From positions 18,536 to 82,535 of the forward strand of contig JAPYMA010001050.1 of the NCBI GenBank assembly GCA_035041965.1: a stretch of 64,000 nt of DNA. The letters are read 5' to 3'. Each line of letters starts with the position of its first letter. Position 1 is the stretch's first letter. Of the stretch, positions 48,672 through 62,381 are shown in pieces. Below the pieces are notes generated by a model. It had not been told where the DNA came from. It ran no database searches and was given only the letters and a program-made list of their open reading frames with translations. The DNA is from Anisakis pegreffii (taxonomy: Eukaryota; Nematoda; Chromadorea; Rhabditida; Anisakidae). The translations under genes were made by a program, and so were the position numbers.

Positions 48672-51600
48672 TCAGTGACATGACTCCTTATGATGTGCTA
48701 TTTTCCATCGGGTATCTGCTTGGAAGTGACAAATGTAACAATGTAATTGTGATCGATGCGATTTGCGCATATGAACATCCATTCTTCGCTGCTGAAGACG
48801 AAAGAGATGAAGCATTCAACAGAGCGAATGATCACAACTGACTGCGAATAAGGCTGAACACTTACTGTGAACGTACTAGAACAGGGATTGCAATGGCATC
48901 GCTCATTGCCGTGAACTGTAACCTCATGTTTAAGTTTCGTTGAAAGCATATCGAAACGCATCAAACAATATTGACAGTGATGAGAACACTCTTCTGAAAC
49001 ATGCACAATGCAAACTGTCACAATTAGATCTCCAAATCAAGCATGACGAAGCGATTATGCAATGATCCAACAACCTCCAAAACAGTATCGATCTCCTTGA
49101 ATACACAACTGAGATATAAAAAATTGTTCTTTCGCAACAAATTAATATATAAAGATGCACGTAAATATACTTATGAAATCCACACCTTTCTTAGATGACT
49201 GTTGAAAACGATAACGTTGAACAGTGCTGGAATCGGACGATTCCGACGGTGATCTTTCACGTTTCCCTTTTCTGAGAAATTATATCTTTAGATGCGTTAT
49301 TATTATTCCTTCGAGAAATAATACAATGTTTCCAAAAAATTTTTAAAATGATACTAACCCATATTGTTTATGATCGTAATATTCATTATCTGCAATCGAA
49401 GAATCACTATCGCAACTGCTCGACACCTCACCCTCTTCTACACCGTCCCTTACTTCTTCCATTACACTATCATCAGCTCCCTGCTGAGCGATATGTTTTT
49501 TTCGGTGGTCCGTTACCTCAGTCATTTCCTTCTGGCCACCAATGTCACCAGTCTGAACGAGAACTTAATTGATGAAAGAAACATGCTGCTCAAATGGTTA
49601 TAAGTAAGGTTTGCAAAATCCCGACGTTTTTTCAATCCCGGGATTGGGCAACTCTTTAAGTATAGAAGCGTGACATGTTCTAACAAATTCTTTTTGAACC
49701 AATATGATTATAATTAATCAGAAAAGAATTAATTCAACAAATACAACAAATCTATGAATTATTCAAATTCAAATTAACAAACGCAACAATTAATATTTCA
49801 TAACATGATGTTAATGATCATCCGCAAGGCATACTGCATTTTCTATGCTCTCAATCAGGCATCTTGCCATCTGGGGTCTAAGCTAATAAGAGTTCACTTA
49901 CATGTGAACATGAAGTTCTTGATCCTCAAACACCTATCAGATCCCGTAATCCCGGGATTGTTCAAAAATTAAATCCCGGATTGGGACTCAAATTCCGGGA
50001 TCTCGGGATCCCGTGCAAACCCTAGTTCTACGAATATGAACACTCTATGAAATGCTTGCGTGTGTCGCACTTTTACATGTTAAAAGCGGCATGAACTCCA
50101 AGATATGATGAATCGTTCAAAGAAAAACCTGATTTGTTGAGTGATTACTCGAAGCGTCTTCAGTGAGTGAATTTAATTGCTGTGCCATCCTGTCAGCAAT
50201 TTGTGGTTCAACTTTTGGGTTTTTTTGTGCAGTTTCAGAACTTCCTTGCTGTGTTGGATCTACCTCATCGAATACCGATATAAAATTTATCACTTCACCT
50301 CTAAATCGAACAACAATGATCATTCAGTCGTTTCAATAAAGTAATTTCAGCTTTTAGCCTGCTTCAGCTCACTGAATCAGTTTAATAAATGAATGTAATA
50401 AAATTCCTTCCGAGATTTTCATCCCACGTCATTCAACACTCAAATCGATTTGCTTGTTTCCACCTGTCATTAAATAATAATAGAAATATCAACTAATGAA
50501 TATTTGAGTTCGAAACTTCCCCAATGCAACGGAATTGTGAATAAATTAAAATACAACAATTGCACGTCAAGTTCGAATGAAATTTCTTGGGAGAAAAATT
50601 GATGTACTGTTATTTAAAAACGTACGAATCGTTTGGTGGAACTGTACCAGAAGTAGTTACAGTCGATGACTTCTCAATTTTTTTCGTGAATTTTGAAATC
50701 ATCTTCGCAAAACGAGGATTCTGGTGGATAAGATGAGAAGCAACATCACCACGAACTAAGACATAAAAGTAATGAACGTTTAAGTGGCATCTTTGAGTGA
50801 ATGAAGATGTATAGTATCAAGAATTGTGAAATGAACAATTTGAATACAATCAATCGAAAATTCCACGCAAGTTTCCGAGAAACGCCTCGTAGACTGACTA
50901 AACTAAATTGTTCAATCATAAATCAACTTTCGGAATGGATTGTAGCCTATGAATTAAGTCTATGACTCTATGATGTTTCTGGACTCGCACATAATAGCTT
51001 GAACTAACTTAGCATGTAAATAATCATTAATGATAATTTCACAAAGCAAGGGTTGTGAATTATGATCCAACGCCAATGAATCTGACGAAAACATACACTA
51101 AATAACAGGCAAATTCGAAGAATGCATGATATGAATGAAATAAAAATGATATGAATTAAAGATTAAATGAAATCTAACGTACACGGCACGATTTGCTCGA
51201 TCGGATTGAGGGGAAATGCTTCAGCGGCAGCGGATGTATCCACTGCATTCCTTGCCACATTACTTGGGTGCAACTGGAAGACGAAAAAATAATTGCAATA
51301 AGGGAACTGCTCGTAGAAACGTTATCAATATTAGTGATACAAACATTAATGATAATATAGCTAATCGTAAGACAACTCGTCCTCTGAATTCAACAAGCAC
51401 TCAATTAGAAAATGATATGAAATAAAGATTAAATGAAATCTGGGAGTACGTTGCGAGTGTGTGATGAATCCAGCCGACTACCAGACGGTTTGGAACTCAC
51501 CTGATCATCGTTATTCCATTCTGCGTTCGTTGTTGTCCTAGTAACAGCGGATAATTTGCGTTTCCTTAAGTTTAAATTACGGTGAAAGTCATAACTGAAC

Positions 51601-54081
51601 GAATGAACTGCTAATAATAGTCAAATCTATGTTGGCGTGGACGTGATGAGATATCACTCAATATCATTCACTGGAAGTGCTCGAACGAAATGAAAACGAA
51701 ATAATCTAAGGTTGTTTCGCCGTAACTGCTTTCATAAATGCACAAACTATATAGCAAATAGTCAACAAAAAAGTAAACATTTCTAGAAGATCATCAGTTT
51801 TTTAGTGAGGAAATTCGATGTGATTTATGTGGAATGTTCGAATTGAGGCACAAGTGGGCGAACGGAACAGTCCTTGAGATAATGCAATGAAACAAACCTT
51901 GCTGCAACGTTTTGCTCCGAGGAAACTCTACGCTTGGAAGTGCATACCTAAAAGCAATGAATATAAAGCAGCTGAATCAAATGAATTGCAAAAAAAGGTG
52001 TTTATACGATGATTTCCTGCACTCAAGTTCAATACTTATGGGTAATTGCCATCCGATCGACTTATGCGACGTTCTCATCAAGACTCTTTACTTCTCTCCG
52101 AAAAACGATTGGGAAAGTATGACCGTTAAAATGAAGTCAATCTTAATAGAAAATGATGCCAAAATGGAACAACAAAGCAAACCATGCGATTCGAAAGGTT
52201 GACAAAATGTGGACAGACATTCGTTATCAATTTTTATCATTAATAAGAACACAAAATTGAATTAAGATAAAATGACACTTAGTACTTACAACAGTTGGCT
52301 CTTCGAGCATCATATCTTGACGTGAACGTGTCGTTAATTTGGCGCCGTAATACGTTTTCCGATGAGAAACCTTTGATGCTTCAATGAAATCGTTGTTTCC
52401 ATCAAAAATCGTCTGAATAAAAGAAAGATTTACAGGTTTCTGATTTTAGTTCTCATCAACCACCTTTAAGGTTTTCATTCCATTATGGCACTCATATGAA
52501 CAGTACTTGTTGTTAGGTAATATGTGTTTGATATGTCAACGCTTCAACATATAGTTTTGAGGAAAAGAAAAATTTCTAAATAAAACGATTAAGAGAATCT
52601 ATTTCGACTTGATCAGCTGATATATTACTGGTGCTGCTGCCTGGTTTTTGTTCGAACATATCCGCAAACCAATTATGCGACATTTGTGAACATTCAGATG
52701 CTATTCTACGATTTGACTGGTGCAACATTGTGTCCATGTAGTCTACGGACTCACTTTTGAATGCAGTTTGAGAAGGCTGAAAACATTCGAATTGTACATT
52801 GAAAATGTAGTACAAAAAGACTTGCTGTTTGATATGTCAACGCTTCAATCGAATAAAACCTTCTACGGCTTCAATAAGACCATCCTTTCAACCAAAAAAC
52901 GGCTGAATAAAGAGGCGATCTTCGATTATTTTTGAGTTCAGTTCTCATCAATCGTTTTAAAGCTTCTCATTTCACGGTGGTACGCTAAAAATTGAAGTTA
53001 CTCGAACAACACTCACACTCTGGTGATATCTGGTATAAACGTCTAAAACGAAAGAAAACCGAAATGAGCTGAAAGGAAGCTAAAAACAACTTACATCAGT
53101 CCGAGCAGCCGACATGTTATTATTGTTATCGTTGTGAGATTGCCGTTCGAATTTAGATGTATAAGAAACTTGCAGGTGTTCAGGTTGTACTTCACGATCA
53201 CATCGATGCAACATTTTGTTTCGGCCAGCTACTGAATCAACATTGAGTGTAGTTTCACGAGACTAAAAATATATTCAACTCATACTTCAAGGAATGCAAA
53301 TTCAAACGAAAAAAATTTTGAAAATACTCTCTTCATTTGTTCTTATTGCATATTAAGCTCAAAAATCAGGTTGACTTTACTACGCAATTTACACATCATG
53401 TGAATCTATTTTAAGGGACTATTGATGACGAATCGTTTGCTCTTCAATGCAATATTTTTCATAAGAATAGTACAATAAGAAAAGAAATATTCAAACGGAA
53501 CTGCTCCAGCAAAACCTAAGAAAAGAAACTTACAATATTTGAAGAAATCGATTACAAACTTATGAAAAATAAAACAGTCGTGAAAGATAGAACACGAATG
53601 ACACATTTGAAGAACTTCAAAAATAAATTATAAATCAACTCACGGGAATATAACCCTCACATACGAGACGGACTGACGAGGCTGAACCAGTTGGGACAGA
53701 TGATGAAGACGGCATAAGAATATTATTTACAGACTGATCAGTTATATCAGATGGTTCTTCTTTGACATATGAACCACCGGCCTGGAAATACTTCACTTTT
53801 CTCACAACATTTCATAAAGTGATCCCAAAAGAATGATATCATCCTATGAATTCCGTTCAGCAATGGAATACATCTTCACTTATACATGCTTCGAAAGGCG
53901 AGTGAGAAATAAAACAGAGTCACCGTCTTAAGTCTTATTCTTACAGCAGCACAAATTTTAAGACGATGAAGAAACAAACCACTCGCTCAAAGACTGATTC
54001 AGGATTCCTTGGTTGCTCTCGTCTATTGTTTGAAATGATTGTATCAAATTCGTTCCATTCGAATTTATGAACACCATCCAT
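48672..54081 (-). CDS. Multi-exon C2H2 zinc-finger protein
   Basis: ATG at 54081 starts MDGVHKFEWNEFDTIISNN. Exons I can support, in order: 54081 to about 53982, 53781-53644, 53262-53095, 52776-52609, 52412-52290, about 51500-51545, about 51185-51265, about 50620-50760, about 50120-50300, 49552 to about 49359, about 49272-49190, 48993-48866 and 48791-48672. Most of the protein is polar and probably disordered, with acidic and Ser-rich parts (VKEEPSDITD, EEVRDGVEEGEVSSSCDSDS). The last two exons encode three consecutive C2H2 fingers: CQYCLMRFDMLSTKLKHEVT..., CNPCSSTFTQRRMDVHMRKS..., and CYICHFQADTRWKIAHHKES.... The second finger is split exactly by an in-phase intron, which supports the model. 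It is probably a nuclear DNA-binding regulator; no orthologue is assigned. Some middle exons are uncertain. Confidence 0.7.
49605..50025. mobile_element. MITE-like element inside an intron of the zinc-finger gene
   Basis: The ends read TAAGGTTTGCAAAATCCCG (left) and, on the minus strand, CTAGGGTTTGCACGGGATCC (right). Subterminal copies of AATCCCGGGATTG and GATCCCG in both orientations occur near both ends, a pattern seen in hAT-type non-autonomous elements. The flanking eight bases do not match, so the insertion is old or the ends are misplaced by a few bases. Confidence 0.65.
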
Positions 54082-55711
54082 ACTTTCTCAGCTCTTTTAG
54101 ATTGCGCAACTGGATGCTTTATGAAGAATAACAAGGTGTCGGTTAGGATCAGAATTCTGATTCAGTCACGAATATTTTATGGCGTAAGTAATGAAGTCGT
54201 TGTATCAAAATTTCGAATGTAACACATCAAAAATTTTGTATACTGCTGACGTGCATTGCGCTTTTGCTGATAGAATCGGTATATTCTGTGCCTCTGCGGG
54301 CATAATTACGTGTACATTGCTGGACGTGAAGGCATCACGAAGCGTAATTTCAATTGCTTTACGCATGGTTGTGCTCTCAATAAACTGATCGAAGAGCAAT
54401 AACTAGAGTGCGCTCGATGACCACCTATCAACAGCAACGTTTCACCGTTGCGTCGGTGGCCACTGAACACCGAATTTCTGTAGTCATCGATTAAAAGCGA
54501 CCGACGCTCGAAATTTGCTTTGTCGGTGTCCACCGAATTACGCTAGTCACCAACAGGACATTCAGTCGAAAACCACTGCAAAAAATTCGTCGCTTCCCAA
54601 CTCCAGCAATAATACAGTGCAAACTAACACAATCACTAATGTGAGATTAATACACAAAGCTGTGAGCAGGCGCTAACCTGAGCACAACGCTTTCCACTAC
54701 GCGGCATGTGTTAAATGCTTCTGCTAACTTCCGCATATCAAATCATAGTAAATGCAACCCATAACATGAATATTGCTAAGCTCATAACATATGAACGGAA
54801 ATAACTACAATGTTTGGCAGGTGAGTAATGCATGATTTACTAGCCATACTCGCCCGAATCAGACTCCAAACTGGGCTCATGCTAACAAGGGGCTGCTGCA
54901 ATACCTCCGTTCCCTTTCATAAGCACGTGCGACTTCCAAAGCTTGCTAATCTTTACTTTCAGCTTCCAATCGGCTACATGTTAAGTGCATTCGGCCGCTC
55001 CAGTAAAACGTAGCCGAACTTCAGACCTAACCGAAAAACGTATCGAGCTTCATTCACCTACAAGCATGAATCTGAGCCAAAAATTGGCTGCAGACCTAAT
55101 TTAATACTCCAGCCTCCATCTATTTCTAGTGGATGACGCTGACATTCAGCTCGATCCATAGCACACACTTCCAAAGTGTTTTCTGAAAGTAGTACCACTG
55201 GCATGTCACGGCTAAATGAATGAAACATTTCGAATTTTTGAATGCGGCGGAAATCGAAATTCAAGTTGCTACAAGTAAAAAACGTCTCCTTGCGAACCAG
55301 GATGAATCTTGGCGGAGTGCTTAGATAATTCATTGATAACAAGTGATATTCAAATTGTGTAATTTGATATCCAATTTTTTCTCAACGCTGCCAGTGAATT
55401 ACTATGATTCTTGAGGTACGCATTTCTTTCCGAAGCGACATTTCAGTACATATATGTGTTGCAACATCTGATGATTACGATGCTTGACGCGTCGAGTAAT
55501 ATTTTAAAATGTTTTTGAATTGTCGACTAAATTCTTTTGAATCGTTTGTCAGTGATTTCTTCAATCGCAAAACGGCGGGTAACGGAATATGGATGTGATA
55601 TTCTCTTGCTTTGTTTCGGTTCAAAAAATCGTACCGTCATTATATGAAAAGTTATGTTGATAAACTTTTGACGTCGTAAATCCTTATGAATTTCAAGATC
55701 TCATAATCAGG
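54082..55711. promoter_or_regulatory. Divergent upstream region of the zinc-finger and chromodomain genes
   Basis: Start codons face away from each other across 1.6 kb. A diverged tandem of about 70 bases is visible at 54451-54545 (CGTCGGTGGCCACTGAACAC and TGTCGGTGTCCACCGAATTA); related GTGGCCACTGA words occur at 20815 and 47250. No core promoter motif is obvious. Short ORFs at 54828-55013 and 55058-55342 have no support. Confidence 0.4.
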
Positions 55712-58700
55712 ATGGAAGGTACTATAACGAATCTTAACGAGAGTGGTGATTCGGGTAAAACGTCTACAGACGCTCAAAACACTACATCAGATGTTAGTAG
55801 TTCTCTGAGAGCAAATTCTTGCTTCTTATCGTCAAATGAAATTCTTTTGTTTCATTGATTATTGCTGTTTTCTGTTATGCCGACTAGATTCTATGACACC
55901 TGTCATAAGCTAATTGCGGCTAAATAAATAGTCTTGTGACGTTGTGTAGGGCTCATTGAAACCTTCTGATCCCAATGCATCATTGTGAACCAATGTTTTT
56001 TTTTCATTTTGAAATTCTCATTTATTCATTAAATATATTGGAGCTGAAATGAATGTTTGGAATTGCAGAGCACTGAAGCAGTAGAAATGAAAACGGATGT
56101 GTCGTGTGCAGAGGAAGTGCAGAAGGAAACAGAGGTTTCGAATGGTAATGCAGATCATTCGGTATGTCCTCAGTGATTCATTCATTTATTTGCTGGTCTC
56201 ATTTATTTATTGATCTGTTGCTTATTATGTAGTACTTTGTGTGAATTCAATTATTTATCAGAACAGTAATATTTATCATCTTTGAAATGGGTCGTAAAAC
56301 TTATCTTGTGCTGTCTTAATGAAAGAACTAACTGGAAAGGTGATTATGAAAATGCATTGAAGCCTGATGATGAAGAGAAGGATCAACGAGATGGCGACAG
56401 CAGTGGCTTAGATGAGGATGAATATGAAGTAGAACGTATTTTGGGAGTGAAAATAGATGAAGGAATGCTGAAGTATGAGGTTTGTTCGTTGTACTCGTGA
56501 AATCAGTCTTATTGTTCTCGGTCGTCTAGAGGTTCTTCAGTTTGAATGAGACGCATTTCAATAATTAGTTTGTAGTACGGTGAGTTTAACTTGTGGGCGA
56601 TATTGCATTCGATTTTGAAAGTAGCACTTTGGAACTATTCGTTGTTTTGCACTCTTCACTCATATTTTGTTTGAGACATTTGCTGCTCAGATATACCTGA
56701 AATTAGACGTAATTATTTATTGTATGAAAGAAATAATGTGGCAAGGGATTTCTTCCATTCGAGATGTGATGTTTACATTAAAATATTTGATTATCATTTG
56801 CCATGCCATCATACGCAATTTTTGTTGAACGAGGAATGGAATAGGGAATCTCGAAGTGAGCGATTTCAATTTTAAAAAATTCAGGTTCGATGGAAGGGTT
56901 ACGGATCGGGAGAAGATTCATGGGAGCCAGAAGAGAATCTCGAATCGGCAAGGCTTATTCTTGATGAATACATCGCAAATAATATAGAAAAGGTCAATAG
57001 AATGAAGCGCTCGCTCGAAAGCAGAAGCAAGAAAAAGAATATCGGTCGGTCGGGAAAACGTCGAGGCTCATTGGTACATTTTTGTATATTTTTAAAGTGA
57101 CGTGCCTGAAGACTTTCTCACGTTTATGCATGCATTTATATGAGCTCATTCTTTTGCAATGTTTTATTACTTCAATCTCTGATAAGGTTCATTGTGGCTT
57201 CAACGGTATTTTATAATCTAATCATATTGTGCATTACGCAAAAAATGCAAGAATGATTTGATGATAAGCTTTTGAATGAAGAGGAAAAATCTGAAGGCAA
57301 CAAAAAGATCAAATCGACGGAGCAATCGCGTGAGTGACCCAAAAGTGAAATTGTCTGACAGTGACACTGACAGTGACGATGATGCGAGCGACAGAATGAA
57401 GGAGCAGAAGAAGGAAAAGAATGATAACGGTGGAGAAAACTCTTCAAATGAGTCTGATGATGACGATTTTGCTTCGTTACCGCGACCTCGTAAAAAGTAT
57501 TCCTTATAAAATGAAATAGTCATTGTTTCGTTCCAGTTATCCTATCAAGTTGTGTTCATTTCATTTCATGATTCTCTGTCGAATCGCTATTCATAATGTA
57601 CTCTTCAGTAGGCTTTCTGATCAGTACTTCTAAAATGTTGTTGAGGAATCTTCAGTATGGAAACACTGTAGATACTGGGCAAGCACTGTTCAGCCATGTA
57701 ATATTCCTTCTGTTCAGAAAGAAGAAAACGATCCAGCATCCTAGGGCTACAAGAGAGAGCTCACGTCGTGGTGAAGAACCAATTTCGAAGGTAACTCGTC
57801 GCCATTAAATTTACCACCAATTTCACTGAATCTAGTATAATTGTAAAAGGAATCAACTTGATATTTGAGATTAACATAAAACACAAAATCTTTATCTTAA
57901 CATTGTTATATGTTAGTTTTTAAGCAGTTGAAGATCCATCAATCAGTTGATTTTCAGTCATTACTTTCCTCTGTTGATTCGTTCCCAAAATAATCTGTAT
58001 TTAAAATGCAAGTATTGAACAAACTTTCAAGTATTCAATAAAGTTTTCAATTGCCAGGAACCTTGTCCACGAAATCCGAAATACGCATGGCTCTATGATG
58101 ATACAGAGGATGTTGAATTGGATGATGATTCCGAACGAAAAAATTTGTCCAAAAAAGGTTATCAATTTTCAACGAATTTATTTCGTATGAAAATGAATTT
58201 GGTCATTGGCATTTCTTTTCTTGAGATTTTGTTTCGTTGAATCAATTTTCAGTTATAATTGATGAATGTGAAATAATTTCACGTTTAATTGTTGGTATTT
58301 GATGTAGCTTTAAAGTTCTGTTCCTTCAATCAGCAGTTCAGTTCTTTGCAAGTCGGTATATTTGCAATCGGTCGTTCAGCAATGCTAAATCAGTTATATG
58401 AATATAAGTTCAAAAAGAAACATTAATTTTCTTAAATCTTTATTCCTCTTTCGATTTCGATGGTTTTGCTTGTTGACTTTCGATGGTCTTCACTCCATGT
58501 AACTGATCGTTTTTCATTTAGAGAATGAAACTGAAGAAGTATCACTGAGAAGCAAAAAACGTTCTGTGCCATCGTCGACTCGAAGCAGGAAATCGCCAAG
58601 TAAAGAATCAGATCCAATTAAACGCAACAGCAGCAATCTTTCCATCGATGTCGATGAGCAAGTAAAACGCAAACGAGAAACTATAGTGAGTGTATCTTTT

Positions 58701-59703
58701 CAACTTGCTTCTTCCTATTGATTTCAAAGTTTTCATTGCTCCAATTATTCTGAATTTTTCAGACATCTGAAATGAAAAAGTCGACGAACGGTTCGACACA
58801 GAATGGTTGTGTTAGTGATCCAAAGGGTGAGGATATTGTTCACGTTGATTTATTCATAATTTAAGCTTCAAAATTATTACCGCTGAGTGGAATTCCAGAG
58901 AAAATTCTTGCAAACAATTTTCGAATTAACGCTGTATCCTTTTAGAGAATTAATGTGAGCATATTTTTTGAGTGTTCAGTTCGAAAGAAATTCAATTCGA
59001 TTTGCAGTGTTTACTTATTCATCCATCTGTGAATATGTATGTGCATTAAAGATGTTTTGTCTCGTAGTCGTTGAATGGCGTATTTTTTGTGAAAGAGCAT
59101 CTTGATTGCATATGTTACATGTTTGCAGGAGATGAACAGTTCGAAATAGCTGGTGTTTTGAAATTGGAGTGTGGTTCAGTGAAAGTACTCTGTCGGAAGA
59201 ATGGCGATACCATCTCAGAACTTGTTTCTGTTCAAGGTTTTTTTTTGTCCGTCCAACCGGATTTATAAGTTTGCTCAATATCATCTATAAGTTTGCATAT
59301 TAATATTAAGCAGGTCATTGTTTTCAAAGATGAAGAGAAAATGAAATAAATATTCAGAGATGGTTAAGAGAGATGCGTTGAAATTCGTCAATTATCTATT
59401 ATCAAGGGGAGTGTTTTCGCAAGATTTAGCAGCGTAAACGGATAAATTTTCCAACAGTCGACCTCGAGTGTAAAGTATTTGAAGGACGCCAATTGTTCTT
59501 ATAACATTACGAACAGCATAATGTTGTTTTATTCATTTGCAATTTTTTGTTGTTCAAGAATTATATCGTCTGAATGTGTTCCTCATAAATAATAACGATT
59601 TCCTTCTGCGTGTTTCCCGTTGTCGACTCAGAGTTATGTGTTCTTGATTAACTTCTCAATTCATTCCGTGTTTGGGTGACTAATTTCAGCGGAACTTGAA
59701 TAG
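55712..59703 (+). CDS. Chromodomain protein (histone-methyl-lysine reader)
   Basis: Exons: 55712-55792, 56069-56161, one ending 56479, 56885-57073, one ending 57496, about 57719-57790, 58058-58157, about 58521-58686, 58763 to about 58828, 59130-59236, and 59690-59703, which adds AELE and a stop. The chromodomain is split by an in-phase intron: [20 protein letters not shown] followed by [20 protein letters not shown]. The aromatic cage positions (Tyr in EYEVE, Trp and Tyr in RWKGY) are intact, so binding to methylated histone lysine is expected. The rest is acidic or Lys/Arg/Ser-rich and likely disordered (for example [12 protein letters not shown]). The C-terminal piece ([20 protein letters not shown]) weakly recalls a chromoshadow fold. 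It is larger than HP1 and closest in layout to nematode CEC-type proteins; orthology is not settled. Confidence 0.88.
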
Positions 59704-61045
59704 TTTTGTATTGCACACAGTTATCGTTTGTGTTCTTCAAGTCGTGTCTGCCGCATTCACTCTCCCTTTGCCACTTATTTCTTTTATTCTCCTGCTTGTT
59801 CGAATCCTTCACTCTGTTTTAATCGTATATCTATTAAACTTGCAGAATTTTGATCAAGCATATGCAATTTGTCTAATCAAAATTCGCTTTCAGTTTGTTT
59901 CCCTTTCGAGAGCAGCGCTGTTCGCAAAGGGAACGTACTTTTACGGAATTTATGAAGGTTGTTGTGGATGATCATTCAAATAATCGTTACTTTGTTATAT
60001 TCTGAACGGTAATCTGTAAACTCATGATTGCTCTCACGTGTTTTCGATATCCGTATTCGCTTCGTTTTATTTCCTTGAAAACGGCCATAACTGATCAGTG
60101 CATTTTATTTATTCACAGTTTCAACAAACAGCATCTATCTTGAAATACTTCGCCGACTCATCTTACATTAATCTTACATTAACGCGTTATCTTACATTAA
60201 TGATAACGTTCAAAATATTTCCCATGTGTTTTCGCCAGTTCAATTTTTCTGTTGAGTGTTATCGTCATGAAATTCGTTAATTCATTACTTTCTGCTATTA
60301 TCCCAGTGATCGTGTATCGTTCGTTGATTATTCCATCATCTTACCGTTTTTAAGGATATCTGTGTGCATGTTTTGATTTTGTTGATGTTGTTATTGTCCT
60401 CGATCATTTTATTACCTTGGAACTTTGTGCTCTAATGATGAAAGCTAAGTGTTAACAAAATTAATGTGTCGCCTGTAATCGGTGGAAGTTATGAGATGTG
60501 AATGAGCAGAAACATTTAGAAAGTTGAAAACGTTAGAAAAGAAAATGAAATCGATAGGTAAAATGAAGCGCTTTAATATTCTGAAATTATTCCTTGACAT
60601 TTGTATGGTTACAGAGCAATATTTTCAAGGTGATCTTTGAGAACTTCGCTTTTGATTTCAAAGGTCTGAGCGTAGAGAAAGATCACACTGTCGTGTTATA
60701 TTCAGTGACTGACAACTCTTAACGTAATGCTTTGATGTTAGTTGATAATCCAGATCATAGACTCATTGAAGTGTATAATTTGATTCTTCCCAATTGTTTT
60801 GTGAATAAAATTTGATAATGTTTATGCAACTCGAATGAATGTTATAAATGTGACAGGCTGGGTCCAATTCTTTTTAGCAACACATGGCTAGGAGAATAAT
60901 TTCATTGACAAAATATTCTAATGGGAACCAATTTTGAGAGGGCAACTTCATTTGACGAGGAATTGTAATCAGAATGACATTGAACTGGCATGGATTGAAT
61001 GATCAGTTCAGGTTAATGAGAAGGCCTTTTTTTTCGAAAGCTTCA
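59704..61045. other. 3' flank of the chromodomain gene
   Basis: No supported gene. The frame 59696-59971 starts in the terminal exon in another frame and is rich in hydrophobic T-rich codons, so it is probably spurious. Confidence 0.4.
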
Positions 61046-61240
61046 GCGTGTCAAGGTGATTGGCGACATGTGTGGTGTTTGCACGGAGTCCCCATACCGA
61101 CATTTATATTGTGAAAAATTTCAGGATTTCGAAGCAACCTTTTATACAATTCCAGTAACTGATAAAAGGGTATTTTATACAATTTCAGTACCGTGCACAT
61201 CTCGAATTACAAATCAAACACTTCCGGCGCATTCGTGATG
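61046..61240 (+). pseudogene. Isolated coding-like fragment with a Cys/His cluster
   Basis: The open frame contains CGVCTESPYRHLYCEKFQDF, a C-x2-C-x6-H-x2-C arrangement that resembles the zinc-knuckle region of BEL/Pao-type retrotransposon Gag. No intact Gag, protease or reverse transcriptase follows, so if correct this is a relic. The match is from memory and weak. Confidence 0.25.
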
Positions 61241-62381
61241 ACCATCCAAAATGAATAAACCTAGGCATAATAGTACCACCTCGACTGCCCTTTTCCAAGA
61301 ACCACCAGAAAATATTTTACAATGTTGTCACTGCTGCTTCTTCTTTCGTCTTACAATCGTTTTGTCTTCCGCTTCCGGTCGTTCATCAATCCCTGTTAAT
61401 GTCAGGGTTGAAGAACGATCTCCGGACTGAAAAATGGTTAGGATTTTGCAATGCCGATGAATCTTTTTTGTGCTGATTTTGGTATATCATGTTTTTTTTG
61501 GCTAGTTGCATTTTCAAATTATTTTTCGTTGACCATTGTTCGTTTGCACCATTGAAAACAGGTAAACCTAATAATATGCAGATAAACCTATGTTTCCGTT
61601 TTATCTCCACGATATTACCGTTCGGCAAAGATTTCGATACATTTGCTGTCAAAGTCTCCAAAAGTGATCCTCTGAGGGCCGTTCAGTTGCTCTTGTTCTC
61701 AAATGTTAGACTCTATCCTCGAATTCTTCAAATTTCTTCATTAGTCGTCTATCTATACTGTAACCATGTCCGTACTCAATTCATGTATCCGCCTCCTCAT
61801 TCTTCTTCGTGCCTTCCTTTAACCGGTCCCCACTCATTTCGTCTTTACGAAGTAACCTCATCTGAATGGTCACATATGAATTCAATAATACTTAAAACAT
61901 TCACACTGACCACCTTAACGCACCCTCGAGAAGAATTCAGCACCCGACAATTGAGGATGTCTAATTGTGAATAGCCGACATCGTAGTGCATACACGATTT
62001 GTGGTGATATATCATGGTATGCAGTTGGCAGAGTGCCGTACTGCCATACTATACGTGGGAATTAACGTGCTTTGAAATCGGTGCGTGCTTGCAGAATGAT
62101 GCTAAGTCATCGGGCTCGTAACCACTAGCTGTTTACAAAGAACACATTTCAGCCTCCTTTCAATTTAATGTTGCTCTGTGGCAAGTTCTGTCATAGAAAA
62201 TAACTTAAACAAATCATTTAAACGAATGTGTTAACTGCACCACGCGATATATCCTTCAAAAGCTAATATGGCTGACGAATTGGCGTGCGTCTCGTTCACC
62301 TGATTCATAATTCTCCCTGTTCAGTTTAGAAATTCCCGTAACCGAATTGAATATCAGCAAAGGTTATCATTCTTAAAGTAG

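Noticed and set aside
61489..61974. 161-codon plus-strand ORF, the longest in its area
   Set aside because: No signal peptide, domain or splice context; T-rich hydrophobic composition and an equally open antisense frame (61386-61661) suggest chance.
62019..62140. tRNA-like TTGGCAGAGTGCCG box A word
   Set aside because: No matching box B, acceptor stem or cloverleaf could be drawn.
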